Assembly (NCBI GenBank): GCA_023014485.1
Contig: JAJOZX010006162.1
Coordinates: 215,505 to 279,504 of the forward strand
Length of the DNA: 64,000 nucleotides
Direction: 5' to 3'
Source of the DNA: Bathynomus jamesi
Lineage: Eukaryota > Arthropoda > Malacostraca > Isopoda > Cirolanidae
In this document: piece after piece, positions 1 through 11,332 of the stretch
Numbering within the stretch: the first letter of the stretch is position 1
Layout of the letters: the number at the start of each line of letters is the position of its first letter
Notes under the pieces: generated by a model
The model's database searches: none
What the model was told of the DNA's origin: nothing
Seen by the model: only the letters and a program-made list of their open reading frames with translations
Program-made: the position numbers and the translations under genes

Positions 1-1904
1 CAAAACGTAGAGTTAGAGTTGGACTACTTCAGGAATTTCAAATGATAAAGGTCTTATGATGTGAATTATATAGGATGTGATTTGATAAGGATACAAAGTC
101 ATTACAAGAAATAATGGATATAAACAGAAAGTTAAACGTTTGGAGAGAGTAATGTTGTGAAGCACTTCTTCATATCAATTTAAATTTGAAGTAAAACTTA
201 AACCATCTCAGCTTTCATACATTAGAGAGTTTAGTGTTAGAAAATTGATTAGATATTTCATTAAACATTTCACATTAGTCTTTGAATGGATGAAGGAAGA
301 AATGATTCTTTAACATAAAATAAGTAATTCTCAGTTGGACTATTTATTTTATTTAATTTGTCTTTTAAGCTTTTGGCTTTACTGGAATCTCAGGTTAATT
401 AAAGATAAAACATCAGTTAAAAGGTAGTTTTGATTAATAATATATAAATCATGAATAAGAAATATTAATTAATTTAAAGTATATAAACGAACGAATAGCT
501 GAAAATTAGACAATGAATTTAAATCACGGTGATGTCATGAAAGTCATTTTGAAAATATATATTTTTATTTAGTTTTATTTATAAATTTATTTATAAAATA
601 AAAATTACAATATTTCTCTTACGTTACAATAATACTTTAGTACAAAAATTATAATACTGTCAAGTGGTCTATTCATTTTATGTAATTTTGTCCTTAATCT
701 TTCGGCTTTACTGAGTTCTCAAATTAATGAGAGATAAATTGCATTATATAAAGTCACCATTAAATTATGATTAATGTACAGAAACTAATAGTAGAAATAC
801 AGTAGAAATCAAGTTTAAGTTATTGCTATAGATATGAAACCTATAAAAACAGTCATTATTGTAGAAATGATACTAATACAATACAAAGAAATGAATGTTA
901 GACACGAGAAATGAACAAGTAATACAGAAATGTACATTTTTACATTATTATCGATCTTTATCAGTATTCCATTATTAATTGAGATTTCAACTTGTTTTTA
1001 AACGAAATATTTTTTTATATCAGCACTTAAATCATCCCATATTTTAAGTCCATCGAAAATGGGTAATTTCTGAGATGAACACAATCTAAATTGAGGAATA
1101 ACGTGCTTTCATCTATTTCTAGTCTGATATGAGTGAATTTCTTGATGAGTTACAAAATAATATTTATTTATCCAATGTAAGTTAATGATTTTGTTCTTAT
1201 ATTTGTAAATGAAAATAAAATGTGCCACTTTGATTACATCTTTGATCTTTAATAGTTTTACTTTGAAGAATGCACTTCAATGATCATAGAAATCACAATA
1301 TATATTATATATTTTATCCTATTTTTAATAATTTGGGAGCCCCTTAAACGCTAATGCGTAAAGGCCAAATTAAATAAAATAAAAAGTCCTGTGAACAATT
1401 GTTCATTATATTATTGTACAGTGAAAAGCTAAATTGGTCCATACAGACCAACGTTTCTTCAAAATTATTCGTTCCTTTTTCTGAACTGATTATGAAACGA
1501 TCTTAGATTAGAAGCCGTTGGAAAATATTTCCTTTCAGATTCGACTTTGAATCAATTATATTCACTTTCAAAATGTAATTATTCCAAATTTGTCAACATT
1601 TGAAAATGGACAATTCATTTTATTTTAATCTTTCAAATGAACAATTAAAATTTAAAACGGTATTTTTTCAACAACTTTACTTTACAGTTTAACATGACAC
1701 AAATTGTAATATTTTAAAATTTATTTCTAAAATGAAGATTTTGAAATTTGAAAACAATAAAAGTTGATTAATAAAATAATAAAAGTAAGTAGACTGCACC
1801 CACATACCCACATACCCACACCGGACCTACAAATCAAACTTAACGCTCTATTTTCACCACCGTTTGTTCAGTGTCGATAAAAATAATAATAATTATAGTA
1901 GTAC

Positions 1905-1936
<32 letters not shown>

Positions 1937-2298
1937 TGGCGCACCAATGACTATATTATTATCTTATATTTAACACAATATTGTAAGATTAATATCCACT
2001 ATTGAAAAACTTAAATATATTAAATAGTTTTTATTAAAAATATTTCTTTCGTTATTTTTATTAAAATCTGTTTCTTCATTTAGTGATTGTTTTTTATTGT
2101 CTACCTATCTATTTATATATCTGTATGTCTATCTGTATGTGTGTCTATTCCTAAAATATTATCGGGTAAACAAAGCGTTGAGAACAAAAAATATTTATAC
2201 TTTTTCTTAATTCAACAACAATACATTTACCTATTTGATCATTAATAAAAACTAATCTCATGGTTATGGTTTTTATGGTAGATAGGAAATGTACTTAC

Positions 2299-2392
2299 CA
2301 CACAACTGTTGATGGTTTCCTTCGAGTCAAACAATACACCACCTTTCACCCCAAAACAAAATGAGGTCAAATTAAAATTAATTTACAATCAT
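2299..2392 (-). pseudogene. FReD gene copy C, exon 1 (broken); rest lies left of window
   Basis: Reverse complement matches exon 1 of copies A and B, with the ATG at 2392-2390 and the GTAAGT donor beyond 2299. It is 94 nt instead of 96. One base is lost in GTGAAATTA (now GTAAATTA) and one in TTTTGGCC (now TTTGACC), so the frame ends at the fifth codon (TAA). Exon 2 would lie beyond position 1, because position 1 corresponds to about 60597 in copy B. Confidence 0.8.
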
Positions 2393-2989
2393 TTTCACTT
2401 TTCTAATCACGAAAACGTTTATTTAAAAGTATTTTAAAAAACAATAACTTTTATAAAGGAAATAGAAGAAAGAAGGTGATGCAGAGCAGTACTTAGGAAT
2501 AAAAGTGTCAGAGAAGTCGAGGCTTTATTATACCAACAAAATGGAATTTGCACCCATGAAGTGAACGCAGTTATCTCTCTTAATTCGTGTAAATACTCAG
2601 TGCTAAAGAACATCAGGAAACGCCTTTCTGAATTTCCTCGAAATGTGCGCAACGACCTTAAAACTTTAGTGTACTGAGGGAAGCTTTTTTATGATAAAAG
2701 TTAAAAGTTTACTTCCGATTTTGCAACGCATTTCCTGTTTCGTTTATTCTTTAGGATAGAATTAGGTAAAATATTATTTAAAAATTAGAAAAGATTATAT
2801 TGGTAATTCTGTTTGTATATAAACCCATTAAATATTTGCTTTATTAAAATGAATTATGATTAAAATTAAATTGTTGCAATTAAACATAATTATATCTAAT
2901 AAATAAATTATGGCATGCTTAGGACCGATTTCGAGTTTATAAGCCCTTCATCCTAGGTATTATTGCGTTTCATTTGCGAAATTAAGGAC

Positions 2990-3125
2990 GATGGGTCTAT
3001 TCAGAAGTTATATTGGTGACCATCATCGTTATAGTAAAAAGAGAACCGTGCTCGGATCTCACGTAATGCTGTAAGTCTCCTCCGTCACATGGCCTTTCCC
3101 TTTACGACGGAGGTCAAACGACAAG
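2990..3125 (+). repeat. SINE tail (shared with 13070-13210 and 27180-27262)
   Basis: Contains GCTCGGATCTCACGTAATGC, CTGTAAGTCTCCTCCGTC and ACGACGGAGGTCAAACGAC, also seen in arm A at 13070-13210 and as the 3' part of the 5S-headed SINE at 27066. It sits about 600 bases upstream of the copy C promoter, so the insertion predates the C/A duplication. Confidence 0.55.
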
Positions 3126-4523
3126 AAACACATTCATTTTTATCTAAAGACTCCCTCAAGAATTATTTAAGGATTATTTTTATTTAAAGACTTCCTCAGG
3201 TTCACTCAAAAGTCATACTAGTATACACTTAAGTCACTCTTATGTGGGTTAATCAATTTTTAATGCGATTCATTACTCGTTCTTTTGATCAGAAGATACC
3301 AATGGGTATTGCACTTCATATTACCTTCTATTCACTGCATAGAAAATTTATTCAAATTGGATACAAAACATTAACATTCCTTTATAAGATTACTATAAAT
3401 CTGCGTGTCAGGGATAAAAGTTCACGTCTATGTGTATATCTATGACAACTTAGCCCTTTTTAACCCTGACAGGCAGAAATGGCCCTATATAAACAATGTG
3501 ACATGGTTTATACATCTGAAAGATAGACGGACATCATTACTCAAGGATCGTGGAACATAACGTATTCTCTTGCACACCTGTAAACAAATTACCCTTCCAG
3601 TCGCCAAATCAAAAGATCAGAACTCTAGAAAGACTTTTTGAGATCCAGATTTCTTTAAAACTGCAGAAAAATAGAACGTTTATACTTTGTGAAATAAAAT
3701 TTACTGCAGTTTTTAGTTTGATTTCTTTGGTCTCTAATACTGATATTATTCAAAGATGGTTAAGTGTTTAAATGTGGGGCGAGTGGGGATTAATGTGTGG
3801 CTCACTTATTGCAGACTGGCACCGATGAGGGAATTCACAAAAAGTCATTAATTATACTTTTATTCTTATAGATGCAAGAATGGGATAATTATTCTTAGTT
3901 AATTATTAAATATTAAGGAATTGGTAGTTAGATGATGATGCCTTTCTCTTTCCGAACCTTTCCAGCCTTTCCTTCCGCCAGCAACATCCTCCAGCCCTTT
4001 CCACACTCAACTTATATAACCCATCTTTGGGGATGTCCAGATGGGATATGGGAAAGATAGCTTTCTGTAGGCCTACCCCAAAGAATGCAAAAAAAGAAAG
4101 TGGGTACATTAGGATGGAGTTTGAGGCCTACTTTATAATGCATATATTTATATACATATCATTTTATAACAGCACTTTTGCAATCATAAATAGTTAAACA
4201 TTTTTTGGTGTTTTTGCTGCAATAGAATGGGAAAATAGGTCTGAAGCTGTTAATCTCTTCATTTACTGGACCGCACACGATTGAAGATTAGTGGCTTGAG
4301 GGGGAGTATATATCGACTATTTTTTAATTCTTATTAAAAATAAAAAAATAGGGAATACTATTTATATACGCAGTGTATATATATCACCTTGTTTAACGTT
4401 GGTTTTTCTTCCGCCCGAATTGCTCATTTTGAAAGAAGGTCAAGCTTGTAACTCCACCTTAAACCTATAGTTTAACGCGTGGAATTCGAACCACGCCAAA
4501 TCACGGGTGAACAGAACTTACAC

Positions 4524-5568
4524 CGTGGCCGGACAGTTTGCCTACGGACAGTTTGCCTACGGACAGTTTGCCTACTGGACAGTTTGCCTACGGACAGTTT
4601 CCCTACTGGACAGTTTGCCTACTGGACATTATGCCTATTGGACATTATGCCTATGGACACCATGCCTATGTGGTATATTTATCCTTACCTTATTTAACTT
4701 ATTTAACTTATTTAACTTCAGATTCATGCAAAAGAATTAATTCAAAATTAAAATGTGTTGTTGCCCTTAATAGCATAAATATCTGAAAATATATCAAGTA
4801 AGAAAGGGAAACAGAAGTTTTCGCATAATGGATATTTGTATGTTTGATAAATGTAGCAAGCGCGACCCTTCGTTACTTTTTTGGCGGTGCGAGCAAAAGA
4901 GTCAGTGTATTATAAGGTGTGTGTATATATTATTATTATAGAGCTGGGCACTTGCGGTTTTATTTGCGGTACTGCGGTACTGCGGTACTACCGTGTTGGT
5001 CGGTACCGCGGAAAGTACCGCGGGAAATTTGAATGCGGTAGCGGTACTGCTGTACTTTCAGCGATCCTTTGCGGTACTGCGTTATGCGGTACCGGTTTGG
5101 TAGTGCGGTAGTAGTACCGCAGTACCGCAGTACCGCAAAAAAACGCAAAAAAAACCGCAAGTGCCCAGCTAAATAATAATATATACACACACCTTATAAT
5201 ACACTGACTCTTTTGCTCGCACCGCCAAAAAAGTAACGAAGGGTCGCGCTTGCTACATTTATCAAACATACAAATATCCATTATGTGAAAACTTCTGTTT
5301 CCCTTTCTTACTTGATATATTTTCAGACATTTATGCTATTAAGGGCAACAACACATTTTAATTTTGAATTAATTCTTTTGCATGAATCTGAAGTTAAATA
5401 AGTTAAATAAGTTAAATAAGGTAAGGATAAATATACCACATAGGCATGGTGTCTATAGGCATAATGTCCAGTAGGCAAACTGTCCAGTAGGCAAACTGTC
5501 CGTAGGCAAACTGTCCGTAGGCAAACTGTCCGTACGCAAATTGTCCGTAGGCAAACTGTCCGAGCGCC
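4524..5568. mobile_element. 1045-bp foldback element with tandem GGACAGTTTGCCTAC ends
   Basis: Nearly the whole element is palindromic. Both ends are degenerate 15-16-mer arrays of GGACAGTTTGCCTAC, followed by identical inner arms (TTATTTAACTTATTTAACTT, AAAATGTGTTGTTGCCC) and a centre of GCGGTACT repeats bounded by AGCTGGGCACTTGCGGT in inverted order. It is flanked by ACTTACAC (4516-4523) and ACTTGCAC (5569-5576). Arm A has the uninterrupted site GAACTTGCACAGTCC near 10700, which proves insertion. Eight-base duplication suits hAT-type mobilisation. No transposase; predicted ORFs here are repeat artefacts. Confidence 0.82.
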
Positions 5569-5719
5569 ACTTGCACAGTCCTCGCTCTTACTCGATCTCA
5601 CGACCTCCCGATCAACAATCCACTGTCTTAACCACTTGGGTACCTAGCGAGGGTACCCATTTATCTACCAACCAATTTCTATTGTGTGGAAGGATGAACA
5701 AATGCTAACCACTACACTA
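5569..5719 (-). repeat. tRNA-derived SINE, 5' part in arm C (split by foldback)
   Basis: Reverse complement of the SINE at 10554. Its other part lies at 4400-4515, separated by the foldback at 4524-5568. Contains the GTGTAGTGGTTA-like A-box region and GGTCGTGAGATCGAGT. Confidence 0.6.
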
Positions 5720-6034
5720 GTATATATTAATATAATATATATATACACACGAGTATATTTTTTTCAGTAGCGTGCAAATTAATTGCAGAATTGCACGAAA
5801 TAATTTTGAGTGACTTATGATTGAATGTTTTTGAGAACTTATCATTTCTCATACACTTTCTTGTTTTTGGGTGAGGGGACAATTCACTATTCACAGAATG
5901 GCTAGATGAATATTGCAATAGTTACAAACATGAACGTAATCACATGTAAGGGCATTTATGTGAAGACTGACTGAGATGTTGATAGGGCATAGGTAGGTCA
6001 AGAATAAATGAATGAAATGAATTAATTTAAATGG

Positions 6035-6744
6035 TTCCAAAGAGAAGAGGTCAACAAAAATTGAAGATTATTCAATAATTAATAACCACAAGAACATATT
6101 AACATAACATTGTTTAATTCAGGTAAATACATGAATGAACTTCAACATGGCCGAACAACATTTATACGGCATAACATTAGACAACGCACCAAATAAATAA
6201 TGTCTTGCAGACTGTAAATTCTTTATTATCATACGATCTGGGTTGATGTCAGGAGTTTTCCTGGGTCCGACATTGCAATCTCCGACCTGTGTGTCTTCAT
6301 CTCCTTCACCTCTGATTTCCAGTATCCTCTTCACTGCCTCCTGGAAAATGTGAAAGGAATCAATTTACTTTATGACGTCATATTCTATCAACTAATGCAA
6401 TATATGTAAATTCGTAAATAATACTTTAGTCTCTAAGTTCGGATATATAAGTCATTATAGGGAGTAACAAGAGAAAATGAATTGTAAGAACACATTAGTA
6501 AGGAAGTTATGACCTTTGTACAAGTGTGAGTGAAAGAGTAAATAAGTATATACAATAGTACTTAATAAATTTCGTGCTATACTCATTAAAATTTCTAATT
6601 CCTTACTAAACTTCTCAAATGAATTTTAATGTGAAACAAAGGTTGTTTAAAATCTCATCATTTCCTAAAGCTCAAAAAGTGTACGAAATTTGAGGGAAGC
6701 GTTGAAAATATTATTAAACCGTACAATTTATTACAAATTTAAAA
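6035..6744. other. Spacer 1, left part; 3' flank of copy D
   Basis: Between the arm C end and the D relic. Apart from an exon-like 108-bp block at 6235-6342, this is AT-rich sequence with no gene I can support. Confidence 0.5.
6235..6342 (-). pseudogene. Exon-like second copy of part of the 6842-9823 transposon gene
   Basis: About 106 bases match 7375-7480 exactly (protein AVKRILEIRGEGDEDTQVGD, then CNVGPRKTPDINPD). On the reverse strand the block is preceded by CATTTTCCAG and followed by GTATGA, a plausible acceptor and donor, while in the main copy the reading continues unspliced on both sides. It could be an exon of an intron-containing relative, or a fragment that happens to end at splice-like words. 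Confidence 0.55.
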
Positions 6745-6841
6745 TGAAAGCACACTTGCGAGTGTTGAGTTTGGTTACTGAAATAATGCTGCTGCAATTT
6801 TGTGGTCGAATTTTCAATTGAAACCATTATTGCATACCGTG
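6745..6841 (-). pseudogene. FReD copy D, 3' half of last exon (relic)
   Basis: Reverse complement aligns with copy A exon 10 from CGGTATGCA through AAAATTCGACCACA to the terminal Cys tail region. An extra base (ATAATGG for ACATGG) shifts the frame. Together with 9832-9990 it rebuilds one exon interrupted by a transposon. Confidence 0.78.
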
Positions 6842-9823
6842 TTAGGGTGTGTCAATTTTAGGGAGAAAAGTGAAATCTTTAGGTTTTCAAAGACTACTAG
6901 TGACCAAATGATGCATTTTTATGTGCTATATCGAAATGTGGCTTTAAAATCCAGATTTGACCACTCCTAGCTACTTATATTTGAAGTTGAAGTTTACGAA
7001 AAATAAGCAATTTTTGCAAGTATTTATTTTGTTGATTATAACTACATTTTACATACATTACATACAATTAAAGACATTTTGATTGTATTTCAATATTAAA
7101 ACTTAGAAATATAGATAGTTTTCTTGAACTTTGCTAAGGATGCCATGTCTGCCTTGCTCTTGTTCCTGGACATGAGCTCCCTACTGGCCACATGGCACTG
7201 ATGTACGCCTCCCTCCTCTCTTGTGAGTAAACATGTTGTGCTGCTTCAGTTGTCATCCTTACACACCTCTCTACTGACTCTGTGTGTGAAGGCCATGCAG
7301 TGGGGTGAGGAAGCAGGTCAGAGGAGGCTCAGTCACGCCAGTTTTCCAGTCACTAAGCTCCGAGAGTTTGGTGGCATCTGGGTTGATGTCAGGAGTTTTC
7401 CTGGGTCCGACATTGCAATCTCCGACCTGTGTGTCTTCATCTCCTTCACCTCTGATTTCCAGTATCCTCTTCACTGCCTTCTTCCTCTCCTCCTCCACCT
7501 CACTGCACAGCATGGCCTGGAGCACAGCCTCTGAGTGTGCATACCAGGCTGATCTCTTCACTGTAGACATCACTATTCCTATCACCTCCTTCTTCTAACT
7601 TCTGAGCAGCTCCAGCTGGTACAGTACATGCCTGGGACCCTCCACCCAGCTGTGATTTAATTTGATGTTGAACCAGTTTGGCATGTAGACTCCCACTATG
7701 AATTCCACAATTATCCTCAGATTCTTCAGGTTCCTACTCTTCAGCCCATGCTTGGAAATCCACAATCTGCAGAACCTTAGAGTCGTGGTGACCCACCTAC
7801 CGTGACAGACTGGCCAAATCTCCAGGAGAGCTAGACTCTGAGGTATCTCTCCCGATCTGATGGCATTGATGATTCTGTAGCCATATGATTGGTATGTGCT
7901 GAGGTCCTTGACTACCTCCTGACTGAGATGTGGTAGAGGAGGACCAACAGTGATCCTCGTGAAGTTTGGGTTGATCTCCACATCAGTGGCAGTGTCTAAC
8001 ATCTTACCTAGGGGCCCAGACCACTTGTTGTTGCTCAATGTTCTTGCCATCCATTGCAGTCACCAGGTGCCTGAGACTCAGCTCCCCAGTGTGCAAGTCA
8101 CAGACAATCCACACCAACTTCCTGCTAAGCTTGGCCTCCACATAATGCATTACTCCTCCTTCCCAGCCAGTATTCACATTAGTACCGTCACCTCCCTGAC
8201 CAAAAGGGTCTGGTCTGCTTCTCTCTCTCTCTTAGCCAGTTCACCAGATGATCAGCAATGAACTTAGCATGACTTCTCCCTCTGCAGCTTCCTCTGGTAC
8301 AAAATGCCACAAATATTTCCCACCTGGTTCATTGCACACTGTGTAGTATTCTTCCTTAATGAGGCCAGGAAACTGCCTGTCACTGCCCTCACTTTCCATC
8401 ATCACTTTGGTGTCGTCTCTTTTCCCATCAAAGAAGATAGAGGTGATGCCATTTTCCCTAATCTCTTCATCAAACTTCTTGACCAGTTCCTTAGTCAGTC
8501 TCTCCTGAGCTCTCCTCTCCTTGTTGTGGTCAATCACCAGTGGTGTGTCAAACTCTGTGATAAGACCAGCATCAATCCAGGCAGCAGTGGCAATTTCTGC
8601 ACTCTCTCTCTCAGCCCAGTGTGATGTTTGAAGCTAGCCAGAGCTATGTTGGTGATATCTTTAGTGTTGTATTTCTTCTTCTTAGCCACAGGCAAGGAAG
8701 AAGTTGTCGCAGCCTCTGGTGTGAAGTCTTCGTCCTCCTCTCTCCTCCCTGCCTCCTCCAGTATATCTCCAGTCTCCTCCAACTCCATCTCCAGCAATTT
8801 CTCCTCCCTCAACTCCTCTTCTTTCTTGGCTGACTCCTCTGCCTTCCTCCTCCTCTTCTCCTCGGCCTTCCTTCTCTGCTCCTGCCTCTGCAGCACTGCT
8901 TCCTGTCTCCTGGTTTCAGGGTGATCAGCTAGACCCATCTGGTGTGCCCCTACACTTCCCACCTTTTCTCCTTGACCTTTAATGAAGGCAAGCTCCTGCA
9001 CTGGTATCTTCTGCTCGCTCCTGCAACTGCAGTCAATGTGAACCTCACTGTTGCAGAGTGGGTTGCACCCAAGCTCACTGCAGCTACTGATCACATAGTG
9101 ACAGGTCAGGATGTCCACTAATTTGTCCAGTTTCATCTCTCTCCTCAAAAAACCATACCTCAGCAGATCTCTGGGTGTGGGCAGCTAAGCAGGGGGAAGT
9201 TCCCTCCCAGTCCCCACCAAATGACTTAGGTAACAACTTGCTTTGCTTCGGGTTCTGATTTCTTTCTGACTCATCCTGTGGACCTGTGAACAAAATAAAT
9301 GTCACTGAAATTTGGATAAAATTAAGTTAATTGAAATTCTTAATAGCTTCCTATAAGCTCAGATAAAAGGTTGTGTTGTTATAGGTACAAGACTTAATTA
9401 TTCAAAGTAATGACAATTTCATATATTTATCATATCAAAATATACAGAAAGTTTAGGTCACACATAACATTTCGAATAATTTGAATTACACATTATTTAC
9501 ATTACGAAGTAATCAAAATTGTCAAAGAAGAGGGAAAACACATGCATTCACAATCAAAACTCCAGCATTTGTGACTATGTGAAACTTATAAACCATACTG
9601 CACACCAAAAATAACCAAAGTTGACCACACATATCAATGGCACATTGATATACGATGCTACAGTCATATTTAGGTTATATTTCAAACCTTTATGGTCAAA
9701 TATAAGTTGGTAAATGGCTTTTTTAAACAACACTAAAGATATTTCTAAGTTTGCTAGATAATATGACATCATTTGAGCATTAATAGTTTTTGAATTGTTG
9801 ACTTTACTAAAATTGACACCCTA
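6842..9823 (-). mobile_element. DNA transposon with TTAGGGTGTCAATTTTAG ends, carrying a multi-copy arthropod gene
   Basis: It splits FReD copy D exon 10. Ends are TTAGGGTGTGTCAATTTTAG (left) and its inverted TTAGGGTGTCAATTTTAG (right). Flanks ATACCGTG (6834-6841) and ATATCGTG (9824-9831) give a 7-8-base target duplication, and the sequence in copy A exon 10 shows the unbroken site. Element length is about 3 kb. The only coding content is the broken gene at 7271-9148. A duplication of this size is typical of hAT, P and Merlin-like elements; I cannot assign the superfamily from the protein. Confidence 0.8.
7271..9148 (-). pseudogene. Transposon-associated protein of unassigned family (frameshifted)
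   Basis: Read from 9148 down: a Cys-containing N-terminus (CNPLCNSEVHIDCSC), a long Glu/Lys/Arg-rich coiled coil (about residues 80-150), then, after a frameshift near 8537, IFFDGKRDDTKVMM and YYTVCNEPGGKYLWHFVPEE. After further breaks it continues with NNKWSGPLGKMLD, LPHLSQEVVKDLSTYQSYGY, RFCRLWISKHGLKSRNLKNL and FIVGVYMPNWFNIKLNHSWV; an in-frame TAG at 7597-7595 precedes VKRSAWYAHSEAVLQAMLCS. I recognise these as a repetitive 'uncharacterized protein' family of arthropods and other invertebrates. Family membership is from memory; a transposase role is inferred from the element around it. Confidence 0.65.
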
Positions 9824-9831
9824 ATATCGTG

Positions 9832-9990
9832 TGGTGCTATTCAGTTTTGACCAAGTTTTTATCCTTATTCCTGTGTTATCTTTCTTTGCATGAATACCTG
9901 TTGGGTTGTTGTCGTGACAGTTATTGTACCACCACTCTCCTTTATACATTTAAGCGCAGTTTGCCTTTAATGTCGAACAATAAAATGTTT
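9832..9990 (-). pseudogene. FReD copy D, 5' half of last exon (relic)
   Basis: The reverse strand reads YKGEWWYNNCHDNNPTGIHA and KKDNTGIRIKTWSKLNSTTR, clearly exon 10 of the FReD gene. An in-frame TAA precedes MYKGEWW. The exon is cut at STTR by the element at 6842-9823 and resumes at 6841. It lies on the same strand as copy C and upstream of it, so D and C were probably head-to-tail neighbours. Confidence 0.82.
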
Positions 9991-10239
9991 GCATTATAGA
10001 TAATATTTGCAAATAACAGAACAGACAACCACATTTATAGACACAGATCTTCAAACCAAATATAGCTAATTGAATTCCCCTCAACATTTACGAATGTGAG
10101 CCTCAAAGCTTTACAGATAAAGGAGGTCGAATTATAATTTGATGTAAACATCGAATAAATTTGTTCACTGCGAAAAAGTGTTGATCACACTTTATTTGGT
10201 TTAAAAGTTGTCCGCGTGACAATGGGTGTAGCGTATTAG
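9991..10239. repeat. Dispersed repeat also at 38340-38460
   Basis: 10130-10225 shares AATTTGATGTAAACATCGAA, TTTGGTTTAAAAGTTGTC and GATGTAGCGTATT-like words with the reverse complement of 38340-38460. It carries no coding sequence. Its origin is unknown. Confidence 0.45.
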
Positions 10240-10553
10240 TGAACCATTTAAATTAATTCATTTCATTCATTTATTCTTGACCTACCTATGCCCTATCAAC
10301 ATCTCAGTCAGTCTTCACATAAATGTCCTTACATGTGATTACGTTCATGTTTGTAACTATTGCAATATTCGTCTAGCCATTCTGTGTATAGTGAATTGTC
10401 CCCTCACCCAAAACACAAGAAAGTGAATGAGAAATGATAAGTTCTCAAAAACATTCAATCATAAGTCATTCAAAATTATTTCGTGCAATTCTGTAATTGA
10501 TTTGCACGTTACTGAAAAAAATATATACTCATATATATATATATATATATATA

Positions 10554-10834
10554 CTAGTGTAGTGGTTATCATTTGTTCATCCTTCCACACAATAGAAATT
10601 GGTTGGTAGATAAATGGTTACCCTCGCTAGGTACCCAGTGGTTAAGACAGTGGATTGTTGATCGGGAGGTCGTGAGATCGAGTACGAGCGAGGACTGTGC
10701 AAGTTCTGTTCACCCGTGATACGGCGTGGTTCGAATTCCACGCGTTAAACTATAGGTTTAAGGTGGAGTGACAAGCTTGATCTTCTTTCAAAATGAACAA
10801 TTCGTGCGGAAGCAAAACCAAGGTTAAACAAGGT
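10554..10834 (+). repeat. tRNA-derived SINE flanked by TA microsatellites
   Basis: Starts ACTAGTGTAGTGGTTA (A-box-like), contains GGGAGGTCGTGAGATCGAG and GTGGTTCGAATTCCACGCG (B-box GGTTCGAATTCC), and ends GGTGGAGTGACAAGCTTGAT ... AAGGTTAAACAAGG. A (AT)n run precedes it and another follows. A relative with the same tail is at 43661-43935 and the arm C partner is split at 5569. Not a functional tRNA: no cloverleaf can be closed. Confidence 0.65.
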
Positions 10835-11332
10835 AATATATATATACACTGCGTATATAAATAGTATTCCCGTTATTCTTTATTTTTAATAAGCATTAAA
10901 AAATAGTTGATATATACTTCAATTCAAGGCCATTAATCTTAAATCGTGTGCGGTGCAGTAAATGGAGAGATTAACAGCCTCAAACCTATTTTCCCACTCA
11001 ATTGCATCAAAAACAACAAAAAATGTGTAAGTATTTATGATTGCAAAAGTGCTTTTATAAAATGATATGTATATAAATATATGCATCATAAAGTTGGCCT
11101 CACACTCCATCCTAGTGTTCCCACTTTACTTTTTTGCTTTCTTTGGAGTTGGCATACGGAAGGCTATCTTTCTCCATATCCCATCTGGACATCCCCAAAG
11201 GATAGGTTATATAAGATGAGTGTAGGAAAGGGCTGGGAGGAGGTTACTGGCACTATCAGTTACTTAATATTTAATAATTAACTAAGAATAATTATCTCAT
11301 TCTTGCATCTATAAGAATGAAATTATAATTAA

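Larger units (their letters stand above)
1..6034. repeat. Inverted-repeat arm C (pairs with 10240-16795)
   Basis: The reverse complement of this stretch is recognisable in 10240-16795: exon 1, upstream blocks (3242-3560 pairs with 12640-12965), SINE sequence, and the final TTAATTTAAATGGTT at about 6034 against AACCATTTAAATTAA at 10240. Its private insertion is the foldback at 4524-5568. The piggyBac and the 16803 hAT-like element are missing here. Apart from exon 1, SINE tails and the foldback, I see no gene. Confidence 0.85.

Noticed and set aside
4530..5567. Possible CRISPR-like array of short repeats.
   Set aside because: Repeats are directly adjacent without spacers, degenerate, and inverted at the two ends of a eukaryotic transposon.
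4479..5601. Several open frames rich in Leu/Pro/Thr or Gln/Phe/Ala/Tyr.
   Set aside because: They are translations of the GGACAGTTTGCCTAC repeat arrays of a foldback element, in different frames and on both strands.
7223..8924. Plus-strand Ser/Leu/Pro-rich open frames.
   Set aside because: They are shadows of the minus-strand transposon gene, whose coiled-coil Glu/Lys codons read as Ser/Leu/Phe on the other strand.
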